A stretch of 64,000 bases of DNA from Lentibacter sp. (lineage in GTDB: Bacteria > Pseudomonadota > Alphaproteobacteria > Rhodobacterales > Rhodobacteraceae). Both the position numbers and the translations under genes were made by a program. Of the stretch, positions 17,666 through 24,972 are shown piece after piece. Below the pieces are notes generated by a model that was not told the DNA's origin, did not search any database, and saw only the letters and a program-made list of their open reading frames with translations. Every line of letters begins with the position of its first letter. The stretch's first letter is position 1. The stretch is from NCBI GenBank assembly GCA_016744435.1, contig JADGEJ010000003.1:62001-126000 (forward strand), read 5' to 3'.

Positions 17666-17901
17666 TAACGTCAACTTAGTTGAACGAACCAGGGTTCTGG
17701 CTGCCCATGAAGTCGTTTGTGCGTGAAGTAAGGTCTTCTGCACCAGTTTGGATTGAAGAGTAGGCTGCGACTGCGAGGCCAACTACGGCTGCTGTCAGAA
17801 CAACCCAGTCAACTGTTACGGCGCCGTCTTCGTCTTTACGGAAGTTTTTGATAAATTTCATCATGGTAGGTCCCTCCAAAGGATCTTTAAGTGTTTACAG
17901 A
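17643..17901. repeat. Tandem repeat unit B (flp gene with flanks)
   Basis: Second 259-bp unit, identical to 17341-17599. Just outside the unit the sequences diverge at once, which marks clean duplication or gene-conversion boundaries. Confidence 0.95.
17676..17864 (-). CDS. flp: Flp-type major pilin, tandem copy 1 (promoter-proximal)
   Basis: Protein and DNA are identical to the copy at 17374-17562; see there for processing sites. This copy is the first after the 320-bp upstream region and is probably the one transcribed most strongly. Its ATG at 17864 follows GGAGG by 8 bases. The perfect identity, including third codon positions and non-coding flanks, points to recent duplication or ongoing conversion. 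Confidence 0.93.
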   Translation of the reverse strand: MMKFIKNFRKDEDGAVTVDWVVLTAAVVGLAVAAYSSIQTGAEDLTSRTNDFMGSQNPGSFN

Positions 17902-18221
17902 ACCAGTCTTTAACTTGGTGGGCCGCTCTCTCAATGGCCCGTCGCCGACTTGGTATGAAGCTATATAGCCCCCAGACTTGGGCACGAATTGGGCAGGATC
18001 TGAGCAATTTTGGTGAATTTCCGTGGAGAGGCTTGGTATTAATTTACCTTATTGATTTTAAACGATAAAAAATGTGAATTTTTCTGATTTTAGCTATTTT
18101 TCAGCCCTTGAGAGCGGAAAATCCTGTCAAATGTGGCACAATTTGAGGCTTTCACTAGCGTTTTTGAGCAGATTCTGCGATAACCAGCGCAAATACAGAG
18201 GCAGAGCAGAACGCAGGAAAC
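17902..18221. promoter_or_regulatory. Divergent intergenic region, flp (minus) / lytic transglycosylase (plus)
   Basis: 320 bp with no gene. The stretch 18030-18120 is strongly AT-rich (for example TTAAACGATAAAAAATG). On the minus strand a TATATAG box (about 17960-17966) could be the -10 of the pilin promoter, though I found no convincing -35. A TGGCAC element at about 18132 lacks the TTGC half expected of a sigma-54 promoter. Confidence 0.4.
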
Positions 18222-19091
18222 ATGCGGCGCTTAATAAAATCTTCACTGGTGGCGCTGATTTGCGCAATGCCAGCGGCTGCGGACGAACCTGCGCCGTTTA
18301 CCGACTTCACGTTTAAGCGTGTGAAGCCGCCGAGTTCTGGCAGCAAAAAGAAACGCATTACAATTCAAGTCGCGCCTGAAGACATGCAGCGCCAGAGCGG
18401 AAAGAGCGTGAACCTTGTGCGCCGCAGCGCTCCAAAGGTTGAGCCCACTACAAAAGACAAGGCGGCCAAACCCGCAAAATCAAATGCGCACTATGCTTGG
18501 TTCTGGGAGGAGATCTCTCCCAAACTGGAAGAAAGCGGCCCAGGGCGGTTGCGCCCGGCCCTGATCCACCTCGACAATGGCCCCGGCGGCAAAACAGTTA
18601 CCTCGCCGCGCCTGCAGACAATGCAAGAGATCGCAGCAAAACGCGGCGCCGACATTCTCAAAGCCACGATCGGAACGGATGTGTCACCAGCTTTGGTGCT
18701 GGCCGTGATCACTATCGAAAGTGGCGGGCGGGCTGACGCCGTAAGCAAAGCAGGCGCCCAAGGGCTGATGCAGCTGATGCCACCAACCGCCGAACGTTTT
18801 GGCGTTACCGACGCGATGCAACCTGATCAGAATATCAAAGGCGGCGTTGCCTACCTGAATGTGTTGATGAAACAGTTCAAGAATGATCCGATCCTTGTTC
18901 TCGCCAGTTATAATGCCGGTGAGAACGCAGTTAAGCGCAAAGGTGGCGTGCCTGACTACAAAGAAACGCGTGACTATGTACCAAAGGTCTTGGCAGCGTT
19001 CAAAACTGCGCGCGGGCTGTGCTTGACGCCACCGCAGTTGGTAACGGATGGCTGCGTCTTTAATGTGAAATTCGCAAAGGCAGAGAAATAA
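18222..19091 (+). CDS. Lytic transglycosylase, SLT family
   Basis: A periplasmic peptidoglycan-cleaving enzyme of 289 residues with a signal peptide (1-20), a low-complexity basic linker (about 40-88) and an SLT domain. Catalytic Glu166 lies in ITIESGG; GAQGLMQLMPPTAERFGV, YLNVLMKQF and ASYNAGENAV follow. A short Cys-containing tail (GLCLTPPQLVTDGCVF) may form a disulfide. It diverges from the flp promoter region and lies 2 bp before the UbiA-like gene. It may open the wall for the pilus or for envelope glycans; this is inference. AGGAAAC precedes the ATG. Confidence 0.9.
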   Translation: MRRLIKSSLVALICAMPAAADEPAPFTDFTFKRVKPPSSGSKKKRITIQVAPEDMQRQSGKSVNLVRRSAPKVEPTTKDKAAKPAKSNAHYAWFWEEISPKLEESGPGRLRPALIHLDNGPGGKTVTSPRLQTMQEIAAKRGADILKATIGTDVSPALVLAVITIESGGRADAVSKAGAQGLMQLMPPTAERFGVTDAMQPDQNIKGGVAYLNVLMKQFKNDPILVLASYNAGENAVKRKGGVPDYKETRDYVPKVLAAFKTARGLCLTPPQLVTDGCVFNVKFAKAEK

Positions 19092-19093
19092 GC

Positions 19094-20305
19094 ATGACAA
19101 ATGCAACGGTTTTCGCGCTGAAGGATGGCCTTCTGCGCACGAGTCCTCGGCTTGAGCACTTTTGGGCGACGTTTGGCAAAGCGCCACTCGCGGCTTTGTC
19201 GGGGCAACGTGTTGAAGGCGACGAGCTGAGGATTGATCTTTTGCCCGTCGACGACGACGTCCTCGCGCGGATGAACGCCCTGAAAGCTGGAGGCCAAGCT
19301 GTGGCGATTGACGCCAGCAGTGACCCGGAGTTGGCACAAGCACTTGCAGAGCACTACGGGTTTGAAGTCGCGACAGCCTACGCGGGGGCCGTTGAGAAAA
19401 GCACAACAGGCTGGAAGATCAAAAGCCTGCTCAAGGCCATTCGCCCGCATCAGTGGGTGAAAAACATCCTGCTGTTACTGCCGCTGCTGGCTGCGCATCA
19501 GTTTGACGGGTTGTCACTTGTGCAGGCTCTCTTGGGCATGGTCGCGTTTTCGGCGGCTGCCTCATCTATCTATGTGGTGAATGATCTGCTCGATCTGGAA
19601 GCCGACCGCCTGCACCCCAAAAAATGCAAACGCCCGTTCGCCAGTGGCACGGTGCCTTTGAGCGTTGGCATGTTAACCGGGCTCATACTCGTTTGTATAG
19701 CACTTGGTGTTGGCGCTTACCTTGGCCTGCACTTTTTGGCGATCACAGTATTATATGTCTTTGTCTCGGTAACCTACTCGATGCGCCTCAAGCGGATGCG
19801 CTGGGTCGACATCATGCTGCTCGGCTCACTCTATACTGTGCGTGTTGTGGCGGGGGCGGCGGCCGCGGGCGTGGCTGTGTCTGGCGCGATGCTGTTTTTC
19901 ATTTTCCCGGTGTTTCTGACACTCGGGGCCGTGAAGCGGCTGACAGAGCTGACCCTGGCCAAGAATGACGAGCGCTTGCCCGGGCGAGGGTATAGTCGGC
20001 TTGACCGTGGCAAACTCTTGAACTTTGCGATCGTTAGCATGATCGCGGCACTGGTGATTTTCTATCTCTATACACTCAGCGTACAGGCGCGTGCGCTTTA
20101 CCCTGACCGCTGGTTTCTCTGGCTGGCGATTGTCCCGCTTGCCGCGTGGCTCTGGCGCATGGTGCGTCTCGGCTACTACGGCAAGCAGGATTATGACCCG
20201 ATTGTTTTTGCGCTGCGCGACAAACGCGGGCTTGGGCTGATTATGATCACCCTGTCTCTAATGTTCTACGCAGCTGGGCTTTGGGCACAGTGGTTTGGCT
20301 TTTAG
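19094..20305 (+). CDS. UbiA-family prenyltransferase, DPPR synthase-like, with degenerate N-terminal HAD domain
   Basis: A 403-residue membrane enzyme. The prenyl-diphosphate motif NDLLDLEADRLHPKK is at 163-177 and about eight membrane spans follow. The sequence IRPHQWVKNILLLLPL before the first span is typical of decaprenyl-phosphate phosphoribosyltransferases (Rv3806c type), which transfer phosphoribose to polyprenyl phosphate. Residues 1-105 look like the C-terminal half of a HAD phosphatase domain (LPVDDDVLARMNALKAGG, then QALAEHYGF), but no DxD catalytic motif is present. DprE1- and DprE2-like genes lie just beyond, convergent. The phosphoribosyl substrate is inferred from this context. 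Confidence 0.78.
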   Translation: MTNATVFALKDGLLRTSPRLEHFWATFGKAPLAALSGQRVEGDELRIDLLPVDDDVLARMNALKAGGQAVAIDASSDPELAQALAEHYGFEVATAYAGAVEKSTTGWKIKSLLKAIRPHQWVKNILLLLPLLAAHQFDGLSLVQALLGMVAFSAAASSIYVVNDLLDLEADRLHPKKCKRPFASGTVPLSVGMLTGLILVCIALGVGAYLGLHFLAITVLYVFVSVTYSMRLKRMRWVDIMLLGSLYTVRVVAGAAAAGVAVSGAMLFFIFPVFLTLGAVKRLTELTLAKNDERLPGRGYSRLDRGKLLNFAIVSMIAALVIFYLYTLSVQARALYPDRWFLWLAIVPLAAWLWRMVRLGYYGKQDYDPIVFALRDKRGLGLIMITLSLMFYAAGLWAQWFGF

Positions 20306-20325
20306 CGCAGGTCTTGCGGCTAACC

Positions 20326-20371
20326 CCGTTTTCTGTGTCAGAAAACGGCCCGAATTCCGCATCGGAATTCG
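20326..20371. terminator. Paired hairpins between convergent genes
   Basis: CCGTTTTCTG TGT CAGAAAACGG (20326-20348) and CGAATTCCG CAT CGGAATTCG (20351-20371) lie 2 bp apart in the 73-bp gap between the UbiA-like gene and the convergent DprE2-like gene. One probably serves each direction. The design resembles the two palindromes at 3547-3589. Confidence 0.65.
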
Positions 20372-20378
20372 CCCCCCC

Positions 20379-21116
20379 TCAGATCGACATCTTCTTGAAA
20401 ATCGGCTCGGGGATGTTGCGGATAACAAACATTACCAGCCGCCAGATACCCGCCGTGTAGACGATGTTGCGCTTCTTGCGCATCCCTTTGAGGATGTCGT
20501 CGGCTACGCCCTCCGGCGTCGTCATGAAGGGCTGCTTTCCGAGCCCCCAAGTCATCGCGGTGTCGACCGGGCCTGGCTTGACTGTCATCACATGCACGCC
20601 TTCGCGGCCCATGCGGTTGCGCAGGCCCGAGAGGTAAGTCGCAAAGCCAGCTTTGGCCGCGCCGTAGACATAGTTGCCCAATCGGCCTCTGTCTCCCGCG
20701 ACTGAGCCAACGCCAACAACCGTGCCGCCGCCGCGCTCTTCCATGAGCGGCGCAAGGAGTTGCAAGAAGCGGGCGGGGCCTGTGAAGCTGTCGGCGATGA
20801 CGCCGTCAATCAGGCTTGGGTCTGCGTCGATTTCGCTTTGATCAGGCATCGAGCCGATGAACACTGCGCAAGACAGCATGCCCTCGGTGAGGCCCGCGTG
20901 CTTTATGATCGGTGTGAAGCTATTCGCATCACGCGCATCAATCGGAAAGTTCGCACAGCTTGCTGCGCCACGTGCGAGGCAGTCAGCCGACAGGCGCGCC
21001 AAGTCGTCTTTATCGCGGCCCGTCAGGACAAGGCTGTTACCCTCTTCTGCCAGTTTGCGAACGAAGTTGCGTGCCATTGACGAGCTCGCGCCAAGAATGA
21101 TCCATGTTTCGCTCAT
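20379..21116 (-). CDS. dprE2: DprE2-like SDR, decaprenylphosphoryl-2-keto-ribose reductase
   Basis: A 245-residue short-chain dehydrogenase. The nucleotide loop is GASSSMARNF (9-18), and the catalytic triad members are Ser138, Tyr151 and Lys155 (YGAAK). The C-terminal MRKKRNIVYTAGIWRLVMFVIRNIPEPIFKKM matches the membrane-associated tail of DprE2 proteins. It would reduce the 2-keto intermediate made by the DprE1-like protein to polyprenyl-phospho-arabinose. Its ribosome binding site AAGGAGCG lies inside the 3' end of the upstream dprE1-like gene, with only one base between stop and start. Confidence 0.8.
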   Translation of the reverse strand: MSETWIILGASSSMARNFVRKLAEEGNSLVLTGRDKDDLARLSADCLARGAASCANFPIDARDANSFTPIIKHAGLTEGMLSCAVFIGSMPDQSEIDADPSLIDGVIADSFTGPARFLQLLAPLMEERGGGTVVGVGSVAGDRGRLGNYVYGAAKAGFATYLSGLRNRMGREGVHVMTVKPGPVDTAMTWGLGKQPFMTTPEGVADDILKGMRKKRNIVYTAGIWRLVMFVIRNIPEPIFKKMSI

Positions 21117-21117
21117 A

Positions 21118-22422
21118 TCATACGCTCCTTAGGCCGAGGCGGCGGGTCATGTCGGTTTCCAATGCATGTTCAGGGTCAGCTTTGTTGGCCTCCGCGGCCC
21201 ATGTTGCCCAATCCGGATACATCGCCTTAGCTTGCTCTGCCGTTGCGAGGCTGTCTTTGGCAAAGTAGATGCGCCCGCCAGCTTTCAGCGTATCTGCGTT
21301 GAGCTCGGCGATTAGCCTACGCGCCTTAGGGCTTTCACGAAAATCGACAGCAAGCGTGTAGCCCTGCATCGGGAAGGACATCATACCAGATGCGTCTGGT
21401 CCCAAACGTTTGAGCACAGCGAGCGGCGAGGCGAGGCCGCTCTTTGCGATCTTCTCGACCATGGCTTTTAGTGCATCAAGCGAAGCATCGGGCAGCACGC
21501 ATTGGAACTGATGGAAACCGTTTTTGCCATAGAGGCGGTTCCAGTTGTGGATCTTATCAAGCGGAAAGAAGAATTCTTCCAGTGGCTTGATACGGGTCTG
21601 GCCACCGTCGCGAATGCGCAAATAGTAGGCTTTGTTAAAGCCACTGACCATTGCTTTGGACAGGGTGAAACGGGGGAAGTTAAACGGAACTGACTTGCTT
21701 GCGCCTTTGGGCGAGCTTTGCGGCTCAACCGCTGTGCTAACGGCTTCCTCAATAATGCCGCGGCCAAGCTTTCTGCCTTTGGCCGTCGCGTCGAGCCAGC
21801 CAACTGTATAGGGCGCAGTGGACGACGCGAGCAGGGCAATGTGCTCATCCCAGTTCTCGGCGCGTTGCTCGGTGACTTCCATTCCAGTGCCTTCACAGCG
21901 CTTCATTTGCAGGGTCGCTGACAGGATCATGCCTGTTTGGCCAAGGCCGCCGACTGTGGCGCGGAAAAGCGTTTTATTCTTCGGTGTCACTGTCTTGGGT
22001 TTGCCAGCGACGATCATCTTGATCGCCGTGACATGCGCGCCAAACGAGCCGTCGATATGGTGGTTCTTGCCGTGAACGTCCATCGCGATGCAGCCGCCGA
22101 TGGTGGCAAAGCCAGTGCCGGGCATAACGGTTGGCATCCAACCAAGCGGCGCAAACAGACGGGCCAGCTCGCCGATGGGCATGCCTGCTTCGGCTTCGAC
22201 AAGGCCAGTCTCGGCGTCGAACGACAACACGCGATCAAGGCGTGTCATATCAATAGCGCGACCGCCGTCATTTGTGCAGGCATCGCCATAGGAGCGACGG
22301 TTGCCGAAAGCGGGCACGGGTGCCGCGGCCGTAAGGCCATGCACGCGTTCAGGGCGTGCGACTTCGCCAGTGGCTTGCAGGGCACGGCCCCAACCAGAGT
22401 AGGTAATTTCGTTCCAGCGCAT
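21118..22422 (-). CDS. dprE1: DprE1-like FAD oxidoreductase, decaprenylphosphoryl-ribose 2'-oxidase
   Basis: A 434-residue FAD_binding_4 protein. The FAD-contact segment GNRRSYGDACTN is at about 40-51, then IGGCIAMDVHGKNHHIDGSFG, which resembles the DprE1 motif DVHGKNHH. The C-terminal region has DFRESPKARRLIAEL and RIYFAKDSLAT. DprE1 oxidises the 2'-OH of polyprenyl-phospho-ribose. ATG 22422 was chosen because AAGGAGCG precedes it and it overlaps the upstream stop (TGATG). Together with the UbiA-like and DprE2-like genes it completes the pathway to a D-arabinofuranose donor. Confidence 0.82.
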   Translation of the reverse strand: MRWNEITYSGWGRALQATGEVARPERVHGLTAAAPVPAFGNRRSYGDACTNDGGRAIDMTRLDRVLSFDAETGLVEAEAGMPIGELARLFAPLGWMPTVMPGTGFATIGGCIAMDVHGKNHHIDGSFGAHVTAIKMIVAGKPKTVTPKNKTLFRATVGGLGQTGMILSATLQMKRCEGTGMEVTEQRAENWDEHIALLASSTAPYTVGWLDATAKGRKLGRGIIEEAVSTAVEPQSSPKGASKSVPFNFPRFTLSKAMVSGFNKAYYLRIRDGGQTRIKPLEEFFFPLDKIHNWNRLYGKNGFHQFQCVLPDASLDALKAMVEKIAKSGLASPLAVLKRLGPDASGMMSFPMQGYTLAVDFRESPKARRLIAELNADTLKAGGRIYFAKDSLATAEQAKAMYPDWATWAAEANKADPEHALETDMTRRLGLRSV

Positions 22423-23423
22423 CAGTGCGCTCCTTTGTTCTTGAGTGATTGAGCTTCGGCGTATGGGAAAACGCCTAGGCCTATGAGAATGGCAAACCAA
22501 AGAGTTGTGACGCGGATAACGGCTGTTGCGGGCAGGGCCACTTCAAGCGGCACGCCTTCGACCAGCAAGAGCGCGACCATCGCCGCTTCGGCGCCGCCAA
22601 TGCCGCCCGGCGCGCCCGTGAGGCCACCAGCGAGGGTTGAGAACACGAAGATCAGCACAGCCATGGCAAAGCCGATGTCGGCTTGCATCCAGACCAGAAG
22701 CAGCCAGAAGGCGTAGCCCTCGGCGACCCAACCGATAAGGCCGAGCAGCGTCGCGACTGTGAGCGTGCTCGCGCCGGAAAAGCTTTTGAGCGAACGCGCG
22801 GCGCGGCGGATGCGGGCCATCAGGCGCGGGAACAGGCCCGTGGTTTTGTAAAAACTCTTGGCCGTGAATGACAGCAAAGTGGGGCGTGTCACAAGGATAG
22901 CGCCTGCCATGGCCAGCAGAGTGACAGGAATGGCAAAGCGGATCATTGCGCCGGAGAACAACAGGGCAACAGCAAGTATCAACGCCATTGCGGCCAAGTC
23001 AGAGGCGCGATCAACCAACACAAGCGGTGCTGTGCGCTCAAAGCTCCAGCCTGTCTCGCGTTTGAGCCAGCGCATGCGAATAAGCTCGCCCACGCGGCCC
23101 GGGGTTGCCGACATGGCAAAGCCGCCGAGGAAATGGCGCATATTTTGGCCAAGTTTTGTGCCAAGGCCGAGGCGCGTTGTGAAGTAATGCCAACGAAAGC
23201 CGCGGAACAGATAGTTGACGAGGCTGAGGCCCAAAAGCACCAGAAGTTGCACAAGCCCAAGCTTTGAAAGCTGCGCCATTGTCTCTTCCCAGCCCGTCGC
23301 GGCAGCGAGTGAGCCGAGGCCCACGAGCACAAGCACGAACAGCCCGCCAAGCAACAGAAAGTCGCGGGTGCGGGTGCTGGCCTTAGCGGGCGCGTTTACG
23401 GGTATGTCACTGCTCATAGTCAT
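22422..23423 (-). CDS. YbhN/AglD-like membrane protein (LPG-synthase TM family)
   Basis: A 333-residue integral membrane protein with about eight spans. Conserved features are the LFRGFRWHYFTTRLG loop near residue 70, GRVGELIRMRWL at about 115, and the C-terminal GLTGAPGGIGGAEAAMVALL. Proteins of this domain often occur next to glycolipid or polyprenyl-sugar genes and are candidate flippases or regulators. Here it is first in an operon with the DprE1- and DprE2-like genes, with overlapping TGATG coupling. A role in moving the arabinose lipid across the membrane is an inference. Confidence 0.75.
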   Translation of the reverse strand: MTMSSDIPVNAPAKASTRTRDFLLLGGLFVLVLVGLGSLAAATGWEETMAQLSKLGLVQLLVLLGLSLVNYLFRGFRWHYFTTRLGLGTKLGQNMRHFLGGFAMSATPGRVGELIRMRWLKRETGWSFERTAPLVLVDRASDLAAMALILAVALLFSGAMIRFAIPVTLLAMAGAILVTRPTLLSFTAKSFYKTTGLFPRLMARIRRAARSLKSFSGASTLTVATLLGLIGWVAEGYAFWLLLVWMQADIGFAMAVLIFVFSTLAGGLTGAPGGIGGAEAAMVALLLVEGVPLEVALPATAVIRVTTLWFAILIGLGVFPYAEAQSLKNKGAH

Positions 23424-23483
23424 TGCTCGCTGATCTACGGATCAATTCAGGCAATTTTATGGATTTGTTGCGGTTTGCGAAAC

Positions 23484-23514
23484 AAAATAAAACGGGCCGC
23501 CAAAAGCAGCCCGT
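23484..23514 (-). terminator. Intrinsic terminator after scoB
   Basis: On the minus strand ACGGGC...GCCCGT (23514-23492, with an extra GC/GC pair inside) is followed by TTTTATTTTG. It lies 23 bp after the CoA-transferase B stop and insulates the DprE operon from read-through. Confidence 0.85.
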
Positions 23515-23536
23515 TCATAACGTTGTGAAGTGTGGC

Positions 23537-24160
23537 TTAAACCAGCGTCGCTTCGGTACTCGCGCGCATGTCTTCTTCTGTCACGCCATCGGCCAGTTCA
23601 ACAATCTTGAGGCCGCCTTCGACGACATCCAAAACGCCGAGGTTGGTGATGATGCGGTCAACAACTTTCTGGCCCGTCAGAGGCAAGGTGCATTCTTTGA
23701 GCACTTTGCTGACGCCGTGCTTGTTGGTGTGGTCCATGACAACAACAACGCGGCCAACGCCTGCGACGAGGTCCATAGCGCCGCCCATGCCTTTGACAAG
23801 CTTACCGGGGATCATCCAGTTTGCGAGGTCGCCGTTTTCGGCAACTTCCATCGCGCCCAAAATCGCCATAGCGATCTTGCCACCGCGGATCATCCCGAAG
23901 CTTTGGGCTGAGTCAAAATACGCGGTTTGCGGCAGCTCAGTGATGGTCTGCTTGCCTGCGTTAATGAGGTCAGCGTCTTCTTCGCCCTCGATGGGGAAAG
24001 GCCCCATGCCGAGCATACCGTTCTCTGATTGCAGCGTCACTTCAACGCCTTCAGGGATGTAGTTGCTCACCAGCGTCGGGATGCCGATGCCGAGGTTAAC
24101 ATACCAGCCGTCTTGCAGCTCGAGTGCGGCGCGTGCCGCCATTTGATTTCGATCCCACAT
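23537..24160 (-). CDS. scoB: 3-oxoacid CoA-transferase subunit B
   Basis: A 207-residue beta subunit. The catalytic glutamate lies in the characteristic [10 protein letters not shown] motif (about 47-56), after GIGIPTLV. A glycine-rich segment [12 protein letters not shown] is further on. With subunit A it transfers CoA from succinyl-CoA to acetoacetate or a related 3-oxoacid. ATG 24160 is one base after the stop of subunit A, with GGAGCGC upstream. The gene is followed by a strong terminator. Confidence 0.93.
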   Translation of the reverse strand: MWDRNQMAARAALELQDGWYVNLGIGIPTLVSNYIPEGVEVTLQSENGMLGMGPFPIEGEEDADLINAGKQTITELPQTAYFDSAQSFGMIRGGKIAMAILGAMEVAENGDLANWMIPGKLVKGMGGAMDLVAGVGRVVVVMDHTNKHGVSKVLKECTLPLTGQKVVDRIITNLGVLDVVEGGLKIVELADGVTEEDMRASTEATLV

Positions 24161-24161
24161 G

Positions 24162-24884
24162 TTATGCGCTCCTCGTTTCGCCAGAGGCGGACTTTGCTCT
24201 GACTGTGCGTTGCTCGATGCGCTTCTCGTGGTCGCCTTGAATGATGCGGTGCACGTAGATGCCGGGCAGGTGGATGCTGTCAGGGTCAAGCGAGCCTGTT
24301 GGCACGATCTCTTCGACTTCAACAACACAGACCTTGCCAGCCATGGCGGCAGGCGGGTTGAAGTTGCGGGCTGTCTTGCGGAACACAAGGTTGCCTGTCG
24401 CGTCGGCCTTCCAAGCCTTCACGATGGCGAGGTCGGCAACGATGCCGGTCTCCATGATGTAGGTTTCACCATTGAAGTCTTTGTGCTCTTTGCCATCGGC
24501 GATAACCGTGCCAACACCTGTTTTGGTGTAAAAGCCCGGAATGCCGCAGCCACCTGCGCGAAGGCGTTCGGCGAGCGTGCCTTGCGGGTTGAACTCAAGC
24601 TCAAGCTCGCCCGAAAGATACTGGCGCATGAACTCGGCGTTTTCGCCGACATATGAGCTGATCATTTTCTTGACCTGCTTGGTTTGCAACAAAATGCCGA
24701 TGCCGAAATCATCAACGCCCGCGTTGTTTGACGCGAATGTCAGGTCTTTCGTGCCGGCCTGTTTGATGGCCTCAAGCAGCAATTCTGGAATGCCGCACAG
24801 GCCGAAGCCGCCAGAGGCGATGAACATGCCGTCATGCAGCAGCCCGTCGAGCGCTTCTGCGGCTGAACCATAGACTTTTTTCAT
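24162..24884 (-). CDS. scoA: 3-oxoacid CoA-transferase subunit A
   Basis: A 240-residue alpha subunit. The CoA-binding glycine-rich segment is [14 protein letters not shown] (about 21-34), then [19 protein letters not shown] and [14 protein letters not shown]. It pairs with scoB directly downstream for ketone-body or PHB-derived acetoacetate activation. GGGAG lies 6 bases before the ATG. A separate A/B pair from the same superfamily is found at 46.3-47.6 kb in this window. Confidence 0.93.
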   Translation of the reverse strand: MKKVYGSAAEALDGLLHDGMFIASGGFGLCGIPELLLEAIKQAGTKDLTFASNNAGVDDFGIGILLQTKQVKKMISSYVGENAEFMRQYLSGELELEFNPQGTLAERLRAGGCGIPGFYTKTGVGTVIADGKEHKDFNGETYIMETGIVADLAIVKAWKADATGNLVFRKTARNFNPPAAMAGKVCVVEVEEIVPTGSLDPDSIHLPGIYVHRIIQGDHEKRIEQRTVRAKSASGETRSA

Positions 24885-24906
24885 GGAAAACTCCCTAAGG
24901 TAAGGT

Positions 24907-24954
24907 ATGCGCCTGTATTGACGCGGCGTTAGCGTAGAGTCAATGCAGGCGCAT
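24907..24954 (-). terminator. Long 16-bp stem after topA
   Basis: ATGCGCCTGTATTGAC (24907-24922) pairs with 24939-24954, with one G:U pair, around a 16-nt loop. It lies 19 bases after the topA stop and upstream of scoA. No T-run follows, so it is either a Rho-type end point, an RNA stabiliser or a regulatory stem for scoA. Confidence 0.5.
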
Positions 24955-24972
24955 CTTCCTTAGGGTTTCTAC

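Noticed and set aside
18130-18150. Possible sigma-54 promoter (TGGCAC) upstream of the lytic transglycosylase
   Set aside because: The required TTGC half at the correct spacing is absent.
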